The translations under genes and the position numbers were made by a program. DNA of 64,000 nucleotides. Source: Chloroflexi bacterium bin20 (lineage in GTDB: Bacteria; Chloroflexota; Anaerolineae; Aggregatilineales; Phototrophicaceae). Below the pieces are notes generated by a model, which did no database searches, was not told the DNA's origin, and was given only the letters and a program-made list of their open reading frames with translations. Where the stretch lies: the NCBI GenBank assembly GCA_002238485.1, contig MPMG01000006.1:124001-188000 (forward strand), given 5' to 3'. Of the stretch, positions 24,605 to 33,709 are shown piece after piece; position 1 is the stretch's first letter, and the number at the start of each line of letters is the position of its first letter.

Positions 24605-25645
24605 ATGACTGAAGACATCAAAGAACTGCGCGTATCCAACGATGCGCTGGACGACCCAAAAGAATTGCAGCGGCGCATCGCTGACGAAGGCTATCTGTTC
24701 TTTCGCGGCTTGATGCCCGCCGACCGCCTGCGCGCCCTGCGTTATGAGATGATGAGCACCATTCAAGAGGCGGGTTGGCTGGTCGCTGGCACGAATCCTG
24801 CCGATGGCATCGCCGACATCAACATGCGCTATACCGAAGGCGACAACGAATACACGACTGGCTATGCCCAGGTCTACAAGCTGGAAAACTTTCACCGCAG
24901 CGCCCACTGGGACGAAGTTACCAGCACGGTTTCCAAGATCCTGGGTGGCGAGATCATGCCGCATCCGCAGAAAGTGGCGCGCATCTGGTTTCCAAAATAC
25001 ACCGAGCACACCACACCCACCCACCAGGATTATGTGCACTTCCAGGGCAGCTTCAACACCTTGACCTGCTGGGCGCCCGTGGGCGATTGTCCGCTGGAGC
25101 TGGGCGGGCTGGCGGTCATCCCGCGTTCGCATCGCGTGCAGCGGGTGCTGGAGCATCACTTTGCGCTGGGGGCGGGCGGTTTGATTGTCGACGAAACCGA
25201 ACACGACGAGATCGACCCGGTCTGGCATTCCACCGACTACGAATGCGGCGATGCGCTCTTCTTCCCCGCACTGACCATTCACAAGGCATTGCCTAATTAT
25301 ACCGAAGACCGCCTGCGCCTGTCGCTGGACAACCGTTACTTGAAAGTGGGCGAAGAGATCGCCGAGCACATGCTGCTGCCGCACGGACCCAGCAAGCTCG
25401 GCTGGGACGAGATCTATCCGCATTGGCAAGCCGACGACCTGAAATACTATTGGCGCGGGGTTGACAACCAGGTAGTCGCGCGCGACCAGAGCTTCAAGGA
25501 AAAAGGCTGGGCAGAGGCGCTTTCGCGGGCCCGGAATGGCGATGAAGCGGCTATCTACAGCCTGGTGCGGACAATCAAAAACGACCCCGCCAGCCCGCAT
25601 GAGGATGCCCGCGCTGTGCTCGCCGAGCTGGGCGTGGCTGTGTAA
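24605..25645 (+). CDS. Phytanoyl-CoA dioxygenase (PhyH) family protein
   Basis: 346 residues of the Fe(II)/2-oxoglutarate oxygenase family: metal ligands His140 and Asp142 in THQDYVHFQG, distal His226 in ALTIHKALPN, and the 2-oxoglutarate Arg in DRLRLSLDNRY. It hydroxylates an unknown substrate. These PhyH paralogues are numerous in sugar-specialised environmental bacteria. CTTGGAGCG before ATG 24605 is a fair ribosome binding site. A B-repeat end just upstream may supply the promoter. A desaturase follows on the same strand. Confidence 0.88.
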   Translation: MTEDIKELRVSNDALDDPKELQRRIADEGYLFFRGLMPADRLRALRYEMMSTIQEAGWLVAGTNPADGIADINMRYTEGDNEYTTGYAQVYKLENFHRSAHWDEVTSTVSKILGGEIMPHPQKVARIWFPKYTEHTTPTHQDYVHFQGSFNTLTCWAPVGDCPLELGGLAVIPRSHRVQRVLEHHFALGAGGLIVDETEHDEIDPVWHSTDYECGDALFFPALTIHKALPNYTEDRLRLSLDNRYLKVGEEIAEHMLLPHGPSKLGWDEIYPHWQADDLKYYWRGVDNQVVARDQSFKEKGWAEALSRARNGDEAAIYSLVRTIKNDPASPHEDARAVLAELGVAV

Positions 25646-25703
25646 TTCAGCCTTTTTCTAGTTTCGCGCTACAATACGCGGCACAGTGTGACGAGGTGCC
25701 GCC

Positions 25704-26864
25704 ATGAGCTATCAACCGCTATCCGAAGTGCGCAAGACCCTGCGCGTGGACTGGTATCGCTGCCCCACCAAGCCGGGCAGACTGCGGGAATTGTCGCGAC
25801 GCAGCGATGCCCAAGCCTGGCTGCAAGCGGGCGGGCATTTTGCCTTGTTTCTGCTGACGGGCGCGCTGATCTTGGCTTGCTGGCTCAACGAATGGTGGCT
25901 GCCATTTCTGCTGGCGCTCTTCGCCCATGGCACAATCGCCAGCTTTTTCATCGGCACCGCCCCGCACGAGCTGGGGCATGGCACTGTCTTCAAAACCAAG
26001 ATTTGGAACAAAATCTTTCTGTACCTATTCAGCTTGATCGGCTGGTGGGATCCTTTCGACTATGCCAGCAGCCACACCTATCACCATCGCTACACCTTGC
26101 ATCCAGAAGGCGACCGCGAAAATCTGCTGCCGCTCGAGCCTTCGCTGGCTTCGTTCTTTATGCTGCAGCTATTCACGGTCAACCTGCTGACGCAGCGCGG
26201 ACGTACATTCGGCAAAGGCGGCTTGCTTTCCACCATCATGGTAACGGCGCTGGGCGCGGTCGGGCTGGTGGGCAGCGACGAAATCCCGATCAACGAATGG
26301 CTCAAAGCGCTGCATCAGGATCAACCCGAGCAGCATCGACGGTCGGTATGGTGGTCGCGCCTGCTGTTGGCTTTTCATGGCAGCGTCTTGGCGATTGCGC
26401 TGCTGACAGGCTGGTGGGCGCTGCCGCTCATCTTGACCGTGCCATCGTTCATCGCCAACTGGCTGTCCTACTTTGTGGGCTTGACGCAACATTGCGGCTT
26501 GCGCGATCACAGCCGCGACTTCCGCAAAAACACGCGCTCGGTCAAGCTGAATCCGCTGGCATCGTTTTTGTACTGGCGCATGAACTGGCATATTGAGCAT
26601 CACATGTATGCCGGCGTGCCTTGCTACAACCTGGCGCGCCTGCACAATGAAATCAAAGACGACATGCCCCAGCCGCGCAGTTTGGTCGAAGCCTGGCGAG
26701 AGATGCGCATGGTCTGGCACCGTCAACGAACCGAGCCCGACTATCAATATGACACGCCCCTGCCGCCCACAGCCAATCCCGAACCGCCGCTGGAAGTAGC
26801 CCTGCGCGCCGCGACAGATTTAGAAAGCTCCATCGGCGAACTGGCGCCTGCCGGTTTGGAATAA
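25704..26864 (+). CDS. Fatty acid desaturase
   Basis: 386 residues with the three His boxes of membrane di-iron desaturases: HELGH (88-92), HTYHH (124-128) and IEHHMY near 300, plus QHCGLRDH. Membrane segments lie before box 1 and between boxes 2 and 3. It introduces double bonds into acyl chains using O2, or hydroxylates a lipid such as a carotenoid. TACAAT at 25670-25675 and GAGGTGCC precede ATG 25704. The Pro-rich C-terminal tail (LPPTANPEPPLEV) is not part of the catalytic domain. Confidence 0.9.
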   Translation: MSYQPLSEVRKTLRVDWYRCPTKPGRLRELSRRSDAQAWLQAGGHFALFLLTGALILACWLNEWWLPFLLALFAHGTIASFFIGTAPHELGHGTVFKTKIWNKIFLYLFSLIGWWDPFDYASSHTYHHRYTLHPEGDRENLLPLEPSLASFFMLQLFTVNLLTQRGRTFGKGGLLSTIMVTALGAVGLVGSDEIPINEWLKALHQDQPEQHRRSVWWSRLLLAFHGSVLAIALLTGWWALPLILTVPSFIANWLSYFVGLTQHCGLRDHSRDFRKNTRSVKLNPLASFLYWRMNWHIEHHMYAGVPCYNLARLHNEIKDDMPQPRSLVEAWREMRMVWHRQRTEPDYQYDTPLPPTANPEPPLEVALRAATDLESSIGELAPAGLE

Positions 26865-26873
26865 CAGGATTTC

Positions 26874-26960
26874 ACCACAGTGTCGCCAGTGTGTAGCTGC
26901 AGATTCCATATGTGGGCGACCCAATAGCTTGCCCCTACATCAACCTCTGGGCCCCTGTGC
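26874..26960. repeat. Composite B-C-B element
   Basis: TTCACCACAGTGTCGCCAGT at the left, the C core GGGCGACCCAATAGCTTGCC with CCTACA, and a degenerate inverted B end CCTCTGGGCCCCTGTG at the right. It lies between convergent genes, so it is not a promoter here. Confidence 0.6.
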
Positions 26961-26967
26961 GTAAGTC

Positions 26968-27978
26968 CTAGGTCATCTGCTCGGCATCGACATAGGTGGG
27001 CACGCCCTCTTCGGCGAAGATGCGGTCGATTTCCGCGCGGTCGGCCTCGTCCAGCCGCCAGTCGGCCGCGGCGATATTGTCCTGCAGCTCGCCTTCGTTG
27101 CGCATGCCCACCAGCGCCACGGTGACGGTCGGATTGCCCAGCACCCAAGCCAGCGCCAACTGCGCCACCGATTTGCCATTGTCGCTGGCGATCGTCTTCA
27201 GCCGCTCGACCACGCGCAACGCTGCCAAGAAGTTCTCGCGTTCAAAGAGCGGCAATCCAAAGGCATTGCCACTGGCGCGCCAATCCCAGTCGACAAAGGT
27301 GGTTTCGGGCGTCATGGCGCCAGTCAGCAAGCCGAAGCCCAGGCTGCCATAAGCCATGAAACCGATGCCTTCGCGCTGGCAGTAGGGCAACACCGCCGCT
27401 TCCATGCGCCGGTCGAAGAGGTTGTAGCCGACCTGGTTGGCGGTCAGCTGTCCGTGCCGCTGGCAGGCTTCCAGCATGGGCACAGTATAATTGGACACGC
27501 CATAATAGCGGATTTTGCCAGCCGCTTTCAGCGTTTCCAGGCCAGCCATGGTGTCTTCGTGCGGCGTTTTGTGGTCGGGCCAATGGATGAGCATCAGGTC
27601 GATGACATCGGTATTCAGGCGGCGCAAACAGCCTTCGGTGTGCGCGATGATATTGGCGGACGAGGCATCGCGGCCACTGACAGCGGCATCGCCCCGCTTG
27701 CCTTGCTCTGCATAATCAGTTGTGAAGCCGACCTTGGTGACCAGCACGATGTCTTTGCGCCGCGAACCCAGTCCCCGCGCCAGCAACTCTTCGGAAATGA
27801 AAGGACCATAGACTTCGGCGGTGTCATAGAGCGTGATGCCAGCGTCCAGCGCCATTTCCACCGCTCGCACGGCATCGTCAACATCGATGTCGCCGTATTG
27901 GGTCGTGCCCAGCGCCCAGGTGCCAAAGCCGATCGCCGAGCAGCGTAAGTCGCTATTGCCAAAACTGCGCGTTTCCAT
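26968..27978 (-). CDS. Aldo/keto reductase
   Basis: 336 residues of the AKR barrel with the full tetrad: Asp and Tyr in YDTAEVYG, Lys in LVTKVGF, and His in LMLIHWPD. The C-terminal LVGMRNEGELQDNIAA is the NADPH-binding stretch. It reduces aldehydes or sugars and resembles the pyridoxal/galactose dehydrogenase-like AKR5/AKR11 types. GGGAGGCACAG precedes ATG 27978. It stands alone on the minus strand. Confidence 0.92.
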   Translation of the reverse strand: METRSFGNSDLRCSAIGFGTWALGTTQYGDIDVDDAVRAVEMALDAGITLYDTAEVYGPFISEELLARGLGSRRKDIVLVTKVGFTTDYAEQGKRGDAAVSGRDASSANIIAHTEGCLRRLNTDVIDLMLIHWPDHKTPHEDTMAGLETLKAAGKIRYYGVSNYTVPMLEACQRHGQLTANQVGYNLFDRRMEAAVLPYCQREGIGFMAYGSLGFGLLTGAMTPETTFVDWDWRASGNAFGLPLFERENFLAALRVVERLKTIASDNGKSVAQLALAWVLGNPTVTVALVGMRNEGELQDNIAAADWRLDEADRAEIDRIFAEEGVPTYVDAEQMT

Positions 27979-28036
27979 TCTGTGCCTCCCGCTTTCCCCT
28001 CAATTTCGGCGTATTGTAACGCAATGGCGCAAGACC

Positions 28037-29515
28037 TCAGACTTGGATCAACTCTCGACACGCTTCGCTGTCAAAATTGTCGCGCAGCCATTCCGCGCGT
28101 TCGCGGGCCGAGTCTCGCGCCAACAGCGCCAAGCCTTCGTCTTTCATCCACTTTGACTTCTTGTTTTCGCGGAGCAAGCCACGCAGCGTGAGGTTTGCCC
28201 CTTTTTTGCCATTGCAAGGGCGGCACAGCAAAATGCGGTTGCGGATGTGATTCTCGCCGCCATCGACACGCGGCATGATGTGATCCAGTTCCATGAACTC
28301 GCGCTCCAGTTCGCGACCACAGCCGGCGCAAATAACATTCCCATTGCTGCGCTGGGCATGCGCCAAGGCCTTGACCATCTGCCGATGCGTCAGCTTTTGC
28401 CAGGGCTCCACTGCGCGCGGCGTTCTCAGCTTGAGGCTGGGAGCGGCTAATTCGTTGCTGTCCGTTCGGCGTGGCGGCGCGGTTTCATAGTGGACGCGCT
28501 TCGTCCAGAATTGCAGCGGCATTTTGTCTTCTGTGAGCATGCCTTCTTCTGCCAGGCGGCTCAGGACGGTCTCATGCGCTTTGTCCCAGATGTCTATGCC
28601 GACCCATTGCCGCCCAAGCTGTTCGGCGGCGACAGGCGTAGTCGCGCAGCCACAGAAGGGATCGAGCACGATGTCGTCCTCATTGGAGCTCGCTTCAATA
28701 ATGCGCCGGTAAAGGGCTAGCGGCTTCTGGGTGGGATAGCCGGTAATCTCTCCTCTGGTGTTGGGAAACCACCCCGTCGAGCCATAGAGCGACTTGATGT
28801 CTGTCCAAGTATCCGACAATGGAACGCCCGGGCTTTCGTCAAGATACTGCTTGATGATTTTCCCATTGCGTGTACGAGTGCGATATTTTCGACCGTCCTC
28901 GTCCACATGTCTAAACCATCTCGTTTTGTAGTTTTCCGAGTACGGCGTGTACTGTTTGTTGTAAGTGTGCTTGCTATACTGTTTTGCATAGACGAGTAAA
29001 GTTTCGTGCGACTTGACCGGCTTTTTCCCTCCCGCCCTGCCGCCAGACGGCGTACCGTAATTCCAGATAATCTCGGTTATAAAATTCTTCTGTCCAAATA
29101 TGCCGTCTAAGAGGCATTTGACATAAGCGACTGCTGTGCGATCAAGATGCAGATAGAGCGTACCATTCAATCGCAAGACCCGATGCATCTCCATCAGCCG
29201 CACACCCAGCCAGCACATAAACGCGGCCATGTCATCTCCATAAGCCAGTCGGGCTCCCGCGATGATGGCTTCTACGGCGGGCCAATCGTCCTGGATGCTG
29301 TCCGTCCATTCTTCGTGCACATCCTCGTCCCAGCGCCAGCGATCCTTGAAGCGCGCGCCGGCTGCCAAACTGTCGGGCGTGGCGTGAAAGTCGCGATTCT
29401 TGTTGAAAGGCGGGTCGGTGGCTATGAGATGCACCGTCTCGCTGTTCATGCCGCGCAGGAAGTCCAGATTGTCGCCATGATATAGCGTGCGATTCTTGAA
29501 ATTGGCTTCTGCCAT
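28037..29515 (-). CDS. DNA methyltransferase fused to a C-terminal HNH nuclease domain
   Basis: 492 residues. Catalytic motif IV (TDPPF, 33-37) comes before the SAM motif I (DPFCGCATT, 285-293), the order of beta-class N6-adenine or N4-cytosine methylases, with a target-recognition region in between. A C-terminal HNH/McrA-type zinc nuclease follows at about 396-440: CAGC, ELDHIMPRVDGGENHIRN and CRPCNGKKG. One polypeptide thus carries modification and cutting modules. ATG 29515 has GGAAGGATAAG upstream; an earlier start would add 48 residues from repeat DNA. No separate restriction gene adjoins it. Confidence 0.88.
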   Translation of the reverse strand: MAEANFKNRTLYHGDNLDFLRGMNSETVHLIATDPPFNKNRDFHATPDSLAAGARFKDRWRWDEDVHEEWTDSIQDDWPAVEAIIAGARLAYGDDMAAFMCWLGVRLMEMHRVLRLNGTLYLHLDRTAVAYVKCLLDGIFGQKNFITEIIWNYGTPSGGRAGGKKPVKSHETLLVYAKQYSKHTYNKQYTPYSENYKTRWFRHVDEDGRKYRTRTRNGKIIKQYLDESPGVPLSDTWTDIKSLYGSTGWFPNTRGEITGYPTQKPLALYRRIIEASSNEDDIVLDPFCGCATTPVAAEQLGRQWVGIDIWDKAHETVLSRLAEEGMLTEDKMPLQFWTKRVHYETAPPRRTDSNELAAPSLKLRTPRAVEPWQKLTHRQMVKALAHAQRSNGNVICAGCGRELEREFMELDHIMPRVDGGENHIRNRILLCRPCNGKKGANLTLRGLLRENKKSKWMKDEGLALLARDSARERAEWLRDNFDSEACRELIQV

Positions 29516-29623
29516 GCGCTTATCCTTCCCATAGCGTGCCTTGTACTGACGAAGTATAACACTGGACCTAGCCATTCCTCGTCTTGCCCCCTGCGACTGT
29601 ATTCCTTCCTCATACGTCTCGAT

Positions 29624-29680
29624 GTCTCTGTGGCAAGAACCCTTTGTGCCCTTTGGCATTTCTTCGTGTTTTTGTGGTTA
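29624..29680 (+). repeat. Tandem type B repeats
   Basis: GTCTCTGTGGCAAGAACCCT and CTTCGTGTTTTTGTGGTTA, both in the same orientation, as in the copy at 14975. The end TGTGGTTAAATT lies 42 nt before the dehydratase start codon. Confidence 0.7.
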
Positions 29681-29722
29681 AATTGTCGTTCGTAGACTCG
29701 AAAAAGCGAAAGGAGCGCCCAC

Positions 29723-31441
29723 ATGCGCAGCCACGACTGGTTCTTGCGCGATGGCCAAGCCGGCTTCAAAGCGCGCAGCCGCATGAAAAATCAGGGCAGT
29801 CCCCAGCAGATGTTCGACGGTCGCCCCGTCATCGGCATCTGCAACACCTGGTCAGAGCTGACTCCCTGCAATGCCCATCTGCGCATCTTGGCTGAACATG
29901 TCAAACGCGGCGTGCTGGAAGCGGGCGGCTTCCCGCTCGAGTTTCCCGTCATGTCCCTGGGCGAAACGTTGATGCGCCCGACCACCATGCTCTATCGCAA
30001 CCTGGTCAGCATGGATGTCGAAGAATCGATCCGCGCCAACCCGTTGGATGCGGTCGTGCTGCTGGTCGGCTGCGACAAGACGACGCCAGCCGCCATCATG
30101 GGCGCTTGCAGCGTCGATATTCCCAGCATCGTTGTGACCAGCGGACCCATGCTCAATGGCAAGTTTCAAGGGCGCGACATCGGCGCGGGTACGGACAAAT
30201 GGCGCTTCACAGACGACTGGCGCAGCGGGCAGATGTCCACTGCCGACTACATCGAGTCCGAGACTTGCATGTCGCGCAGTGACGGGCATTGCATGACCAT
30301 GGGCACAGCCTCCAGCATGGCTTGTGTGGTCGAGGCGCTGGGATTGATGCTGCCGGGTGGCGCGGCCATCCCCGCTCCCGATGCCCGTCGCCGCCGTCTC
30401 TGTCATTTCAGCGGCAATCGCATCGTGCAGATGGCGCGCGAGGATTTGAAACTATCGCGCCTGTTGACCCGCGCCGCTTTTGAAAATGCCATCATCGTGA
30501 ATGCTGCCATCGGTGGCTCGACCAATTGTGTTTTGCACTTGCTGGCCATCGCCGGGCGCATCGGGGTCGAGCTGACGCTGGACGACTTCGACAAGCTGGG
30601 CGCGGATGTGCCGCTGCTGGTCAATCTCAAGCCGGCTGGCGAGTTCTTGATGGAAGAATTCTATTATGCGGGCGGTCTGCCGGTGGTCATGCAGCATCTG
30701 CGCGAAGTGCTGGACATGGACGCGCTGACTGTCACGGGCGAGAGCCACGCCCATAATACGGCAGAGGCTGTCTGTTATGACGATTCGGTCATCGCCAGGC
30801 TGGATGCGCCATTCCAGGAAGGCGCTGGCATCGTTGTACTGCGCGGCAACCTCGCCCCCGATGGAGCGGTCATCAAGCCCTCGGCTGCCAGTCCCGCGCT
30901 GATGCAGCATTGTGGGCGCGCTGTCGTCTTTCATTCGCTGGAAGACTTTCACGCGCGCATCGATTGTCCAACGCTGGATGTGGACGAAGATTGTGTGCTT
31001 GTGCTGCAACATGTCGGCCCGGTCGGCTTCCCTGGCATGCCCGAGGTGGGCAATATGAGCCTGCCGCAGAAGCTGTTGGAACGCGGCGTGCGCGATATGC
31101 TGCGCTTGTCCGATGGACGCATGAGTGGCACAGCGTATGGCGCAGTGGTGCTGCATATCGCGCCCGAATCGGCGGTGGGCGGTCCGCTGGCGCTGGTCCA
31201 AGAAGGCGATATGATCGAGTTGAATGTGCCCGAGCGCCGCCTGCATTTGCATATCAGCGATGACGAACTGGCCATGCGCCGCGCAGCCTGGCAAGCGCCC
31301 CCGCCATCTGCCGAACGTGGATATACGCGGATCTTCCTGGAAAATGTGCAGCAAGCCGACCGCGGCGTTGATTTTGATGTGCTGGTCGGCGGGTCGGGCG
31401 GCGCTGTTGTCAAGACATCCGATGCGCAAGCCGGCAGTTGA
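29723..31441 (+). CDS. IlvD/Edd family sugar-acid dehydratase (L-arabinonate dehydratase-like)
   Basis: 572 residues. Cys49 (ELTPCN), Cys117 (VGCDKTTPA) and Cys190 (DGHCMTMG) ligate the [2Fe-2S] cluster; their spacing of 68 and 73 residues is that of pentonate dehydratases, and RSRMKNQG near the start is also typical of that group rather than of IlvD for branched amino acids. It removes water from an aldonic acid to give a 2-keto-3-deoxy acid. GLSDGRMSGT-like LRLSDGRMSGTAYG is present. AAAGGAGC precedes ATG 29723. With the sugar importers nearby it fits non-phosphorylating pentose oxidation. Confidence 0.88.
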   Translation: MRSHDWFLRDGQAGFKARSRMKNQGSPQQMFDGRPVIGICNTWSELTPCNAHLRILAEHVKRGVLEAGGFPLEFPVMSLGETLMRPTTMLYRNLVSMDVEESIRANPLDAVVLLVGCDKTTPAAIMGACSVDIPSIVVTSGPMLNGKFQGRDIGAGTDKWRFTDDWRSGQMSTADYIESETCMSRSDGHCMTMGTASSMACVVEALGLMLPGGAAIPAPDARRRRLCHFSGNRIVQMAREDLKLSRLLTRAAFENAIIVNAAIGGSTNCVLHLLAIAGRIGVELTLDDFDKLGADVPLLVNLKPAGEFLMEEFYYAGGLPVVMQHLREVLDMDALTVTGESHAHNTAEAVCYDDSVIARLDAPFQEGAGIVVLRGNLAPDGAVIKPSAASPALMQHCGRAVVFHSLEDFHARIDCPTLDVDEDCVLVLQHVGPVGFPGMPEVGNMSLPQKLLERGVRDMLRLSDGRMSGTAYGAVVLHIAPESAVGGPLALVQEGDMIELNVPERRLHLHISDDELAMRRAAWQAPPPSAERGYTRIFLENVQQADRGVDFDVLVGGSGGAVVKTSDAQAGS

Positions 31442-31444
31442 AAA

Positions 31445-32323
31445 TCAGCCCGCCACCGCCAGCAACTCTGAAAGCGCGACCGGCTGCAGATCTCGCCGGC
31501 GCAGCATACGCAGCAGCGGCGCGACAGCCAGGTAGGCATTGCGGATCGAGTGATTCAATACCACGCTGCCAGGGCGCAACTTCTGGTCGAGTCGATCCAA
31601 GATGTGATCGACGCATATTTGCTCGCATTCTTTCTTCGTGCAGGCCACCGGCTGTGAAAACGTCTCTGACATGCTGACTTCTGCCGATATGCCATTCGTG
31701 GCTGGCGCAGAGCATGCGCTGTCGCAATCTGTGCGCACAGTGCACAGCGAATCTTGCGAATCGACACCCCACAATATCAGCGGGATGCCATAGAGCGCCG
31801 ACAGCTCGCGTATGGCGTCTGTCATGATGCCATAGGGCGGGCGGATACCGATGGGCGTGAAATCTTCTCCCAGCGCCTGCCGCATGGCTTGCAGCGCCGG
31901 CTCCATTTCTTCATCAATGAGCTGCTGCAAACTGAACTCGCGGTGGTTGCGATGCGTATACAGGTGGCAGCCGATCTCGTGCCCCATATCGCGCATGCGC
32001 GGATACAAGTCTTCGTAGCCTTCATGTGGACGCTTCAGGTTGTTGGTGATGGCGTGCCCGATCGGGAAGAGCCCGATGCGAATGCCGCGCTCGTGATAGA
32101 AGCGGGCGATGCGAAATGTGTAATACTCGCTCCACAGGTCGTCATAAGTCAAGCACACCTTGCGCCCAGCGGCCGCGACAGTACGAATAGGCTCCGCGCC
32201 ATTGGCCAGTGATCGCCCGGGAACGAGCAGGCTGCCACCCAGCGCCGCGCCAGCGCCCAAAATGCCGACCTGGCGCAAAAACTGCCGCCGGGTGATTGTC
32301 GAACTGCGCAGGTTATTGGACAT
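31445..32323 (-). CDS. Tat-exported polysaccharide deacetylase (NodB-like)
   Basis: 292 residues with a twin-arginine signal (TITRRQFLRQVGILGAGAAL). A NodB-like domain follows: VCLTYDD in place of the usual TFDDG, the metal pair in HEIGCHLYTHRNH, and RPPYG. It should remove N- or O-acyl groups from an extracellular glycan. Between RPPYG and the C-terminal LNHS there is an unusual insert with six Cys (CTVRTDCDSAC and CTKKECEQIC). ATG 32323 was chosen; GTG 32341 is possible and neither has a strong ribosome binding site. It faces the dehydratase gene tail to tail. Confidence 0.8.
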   Translation of the reverse strand: MSNNLRSSTITRRQFLRQVGILGAGAALGGSLLVPGRSLANGAEPIRTVAAAGRKVCLTYDDLWSEYYTFRIARFYHERGIRIGLFPIGHAITNNLKRPHEGYEDLYPRMRDMGHEIGCHLYTHRNHREFSLQQLIDEEMEPALQAMRQALGEDFTPIGIRPPYGIMTDAIRELSALYGIPLILWGVDSQDSLCTVRTDCDSACSAPATNGISAEVSMSETFSQPVACTKKECEQICVDHILDRLDQKLRPGSVVLNHSIRNAYLAVAPLLRMLRRRDLQPVALSELLAVAG

Positions 32324-32452
32324 AGGCGAAGAGTTTACCACCTAGCGCGACAATCTGTACAGGCATTCGCAACGACTGAATGGCTCGTTGTGCCGTCGCG
32401 CCCATGTTTGGTACTATTTGTGGGTGACTGACGAGCAGGAGCGAAGTCAACC

Positions 32453-33670
32453 ATGCCAACTCTACCCCAATATACCCAATTTGATGGCAGCTATTGGGAC
32501 ACAGGATCAATCCGCAACGCGCTGGGTTATCAGGGCGCCATCGCGCCGCATACTGACGAAGCTTATGACGAAGCCATGCTGCTGGGCATCAGCGGCGGCA
32601 TCGCCTTCGGATATTTCACCTTTCACTACAAGGGTTATGACCCGCAGGTCAATTTGCTGACTCGCAACACCTTTGATCCCATGCAGCGCATCTTCGAGCG
32701 GCTGGGCATTGAGGTCAAGCTGCTGCGCACCGCCAGCGTCGAGCGCATGCGTAAGAATCTGATCGAGACTCTCGAATCGGGGCAGGCGCCCATCGCCAAG
32801 CCCGATATGTACCTGCTGGATTACAACTGCCTGGAATATGACGACGCCAACTGGGCTACGATGCCGCTAGTGGTCTTTGGCTATGAGCCCGGCGGCGATG
32901 CTTCTATAAGCGACCGCAGTACACAGCCACTGCATGTGCCCGCCGGCAGCTTCGATCGGGCGATGAGCCGAGTCAAAAAAGACCGCCATGGCTTGATGCT
33001 GCTGGGCGAGCCAGACAATGAGCGACTGCCCGAAGCCATCCGCGCGGGTCTGCGCGACACGGTGAATCTGATGATCGAAAAGCCGCCCAAGGGCTCGGCG
33101 AACAATTTTGGCATCAAGGCATTGCAGCGCTGGCAAAAGATGCTGGGCGGCAAAGGGAAAGGCAGCTGGGCGAAAGAATATGCAAATGGACGCGCTTGCC
33201 TGGCTGCGCATACTTCTGCTTATAGCTTTCTGACCCCCGCCTTTGGCAAGTCCTGGGGCGCCGACCGCGACAGCTATGCCGATTTCCTGCGCCAAGCCGC
33301 CGATGTGCTGGGCGAAAACCAGCTGGGCGAGGTGGCGGTACTGTATGACAAGGCGGGCAAAACCTGGCAGAACCTGTTTGATGCGCTGCTGCCCCCAGAC
33401 GCGGCCTTGCTGGGGCGCGCGCGAAAGGTAATCAACCACAAGGCCGCCACTTTCATCGACATGGGCAGCAAAGACCTGGAAACCATCGCCAACTGCCGTG
33501 ACGAACTGGCTAGCTTGATGCAGCTGGCCGAAGACGACTTCCCGCTTGACGAGGACGGTATGGCGAAGATCCGCGAGAATCTGCGCGAATGCGTGGCGCT
33601 GGTCGAAGCGGCAGAGACGCGCGCAGTCTTGGCGTTGCAAGAGGCTTGCGCTACAATGGATGGTGATTGA
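32453..33670 (+). CDS. BtrH N-terminal/DUF4872-like protein
   Basis: 405 residues. The segment DEAMLLGISGGIAFGYFTF and the later LLDYNCLEYDDANW and GKSWGADRDSYADFL recall proteins with a BtrH N-terminal domain and DUF4872; BtrH transfers an acyl side chain in butirosin synthesis, using a Cys-protease-like fold. Here the N-terminal Cys nucleophile is not evident (SIRNALGYQG), so the catalytic role is unclear. A C-terminal helical region (TIANCRDELASLMQLAEDDF) follows. AGGAGCG precedes ATG 32453. It lies 40 nt before the sugar ABC operon and may be co-transcribed. Confidence 0.65.
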   Translation: MPTLPQYTQFDGSYWDTGSIRNALGYQGAIAPHTDEAYDEAMLLGISGGIAFGYFTFHYKGYDPQVNLLTRNTFDPMQRIFERLGIEVKLLRTASVERMRKNLIETLESGQAPIAKPDMYLLDYNCLEYDDANWATMPLVVFGYEPGGDASISDRSTQPLHVPAGSFDRAMSRVKKDRHGLMLLGEPDNERLPEAIRAGLRDTVNLMIEKPPKGSANNFGIKALQRWQKMLGGKGKGSWAKEYANGRACLAAHTSAYSFLTPAFGKSWGADRDSYADFLRQAADVLGENQLGEVAVLYDKAGKTWQNLFDALLPPDAALLGRARKVINHKAATFIDMGSKDLETIANCRDELASLMQLAEDDFPLDEDGMAKIRENLRECVALVEAAETRAVLALQEACATMDGD

Positions 33671-33709
33671 GCGAGTATCGCAGGGTTATGTATGAAGGAG
33701 ACAAGTCCT

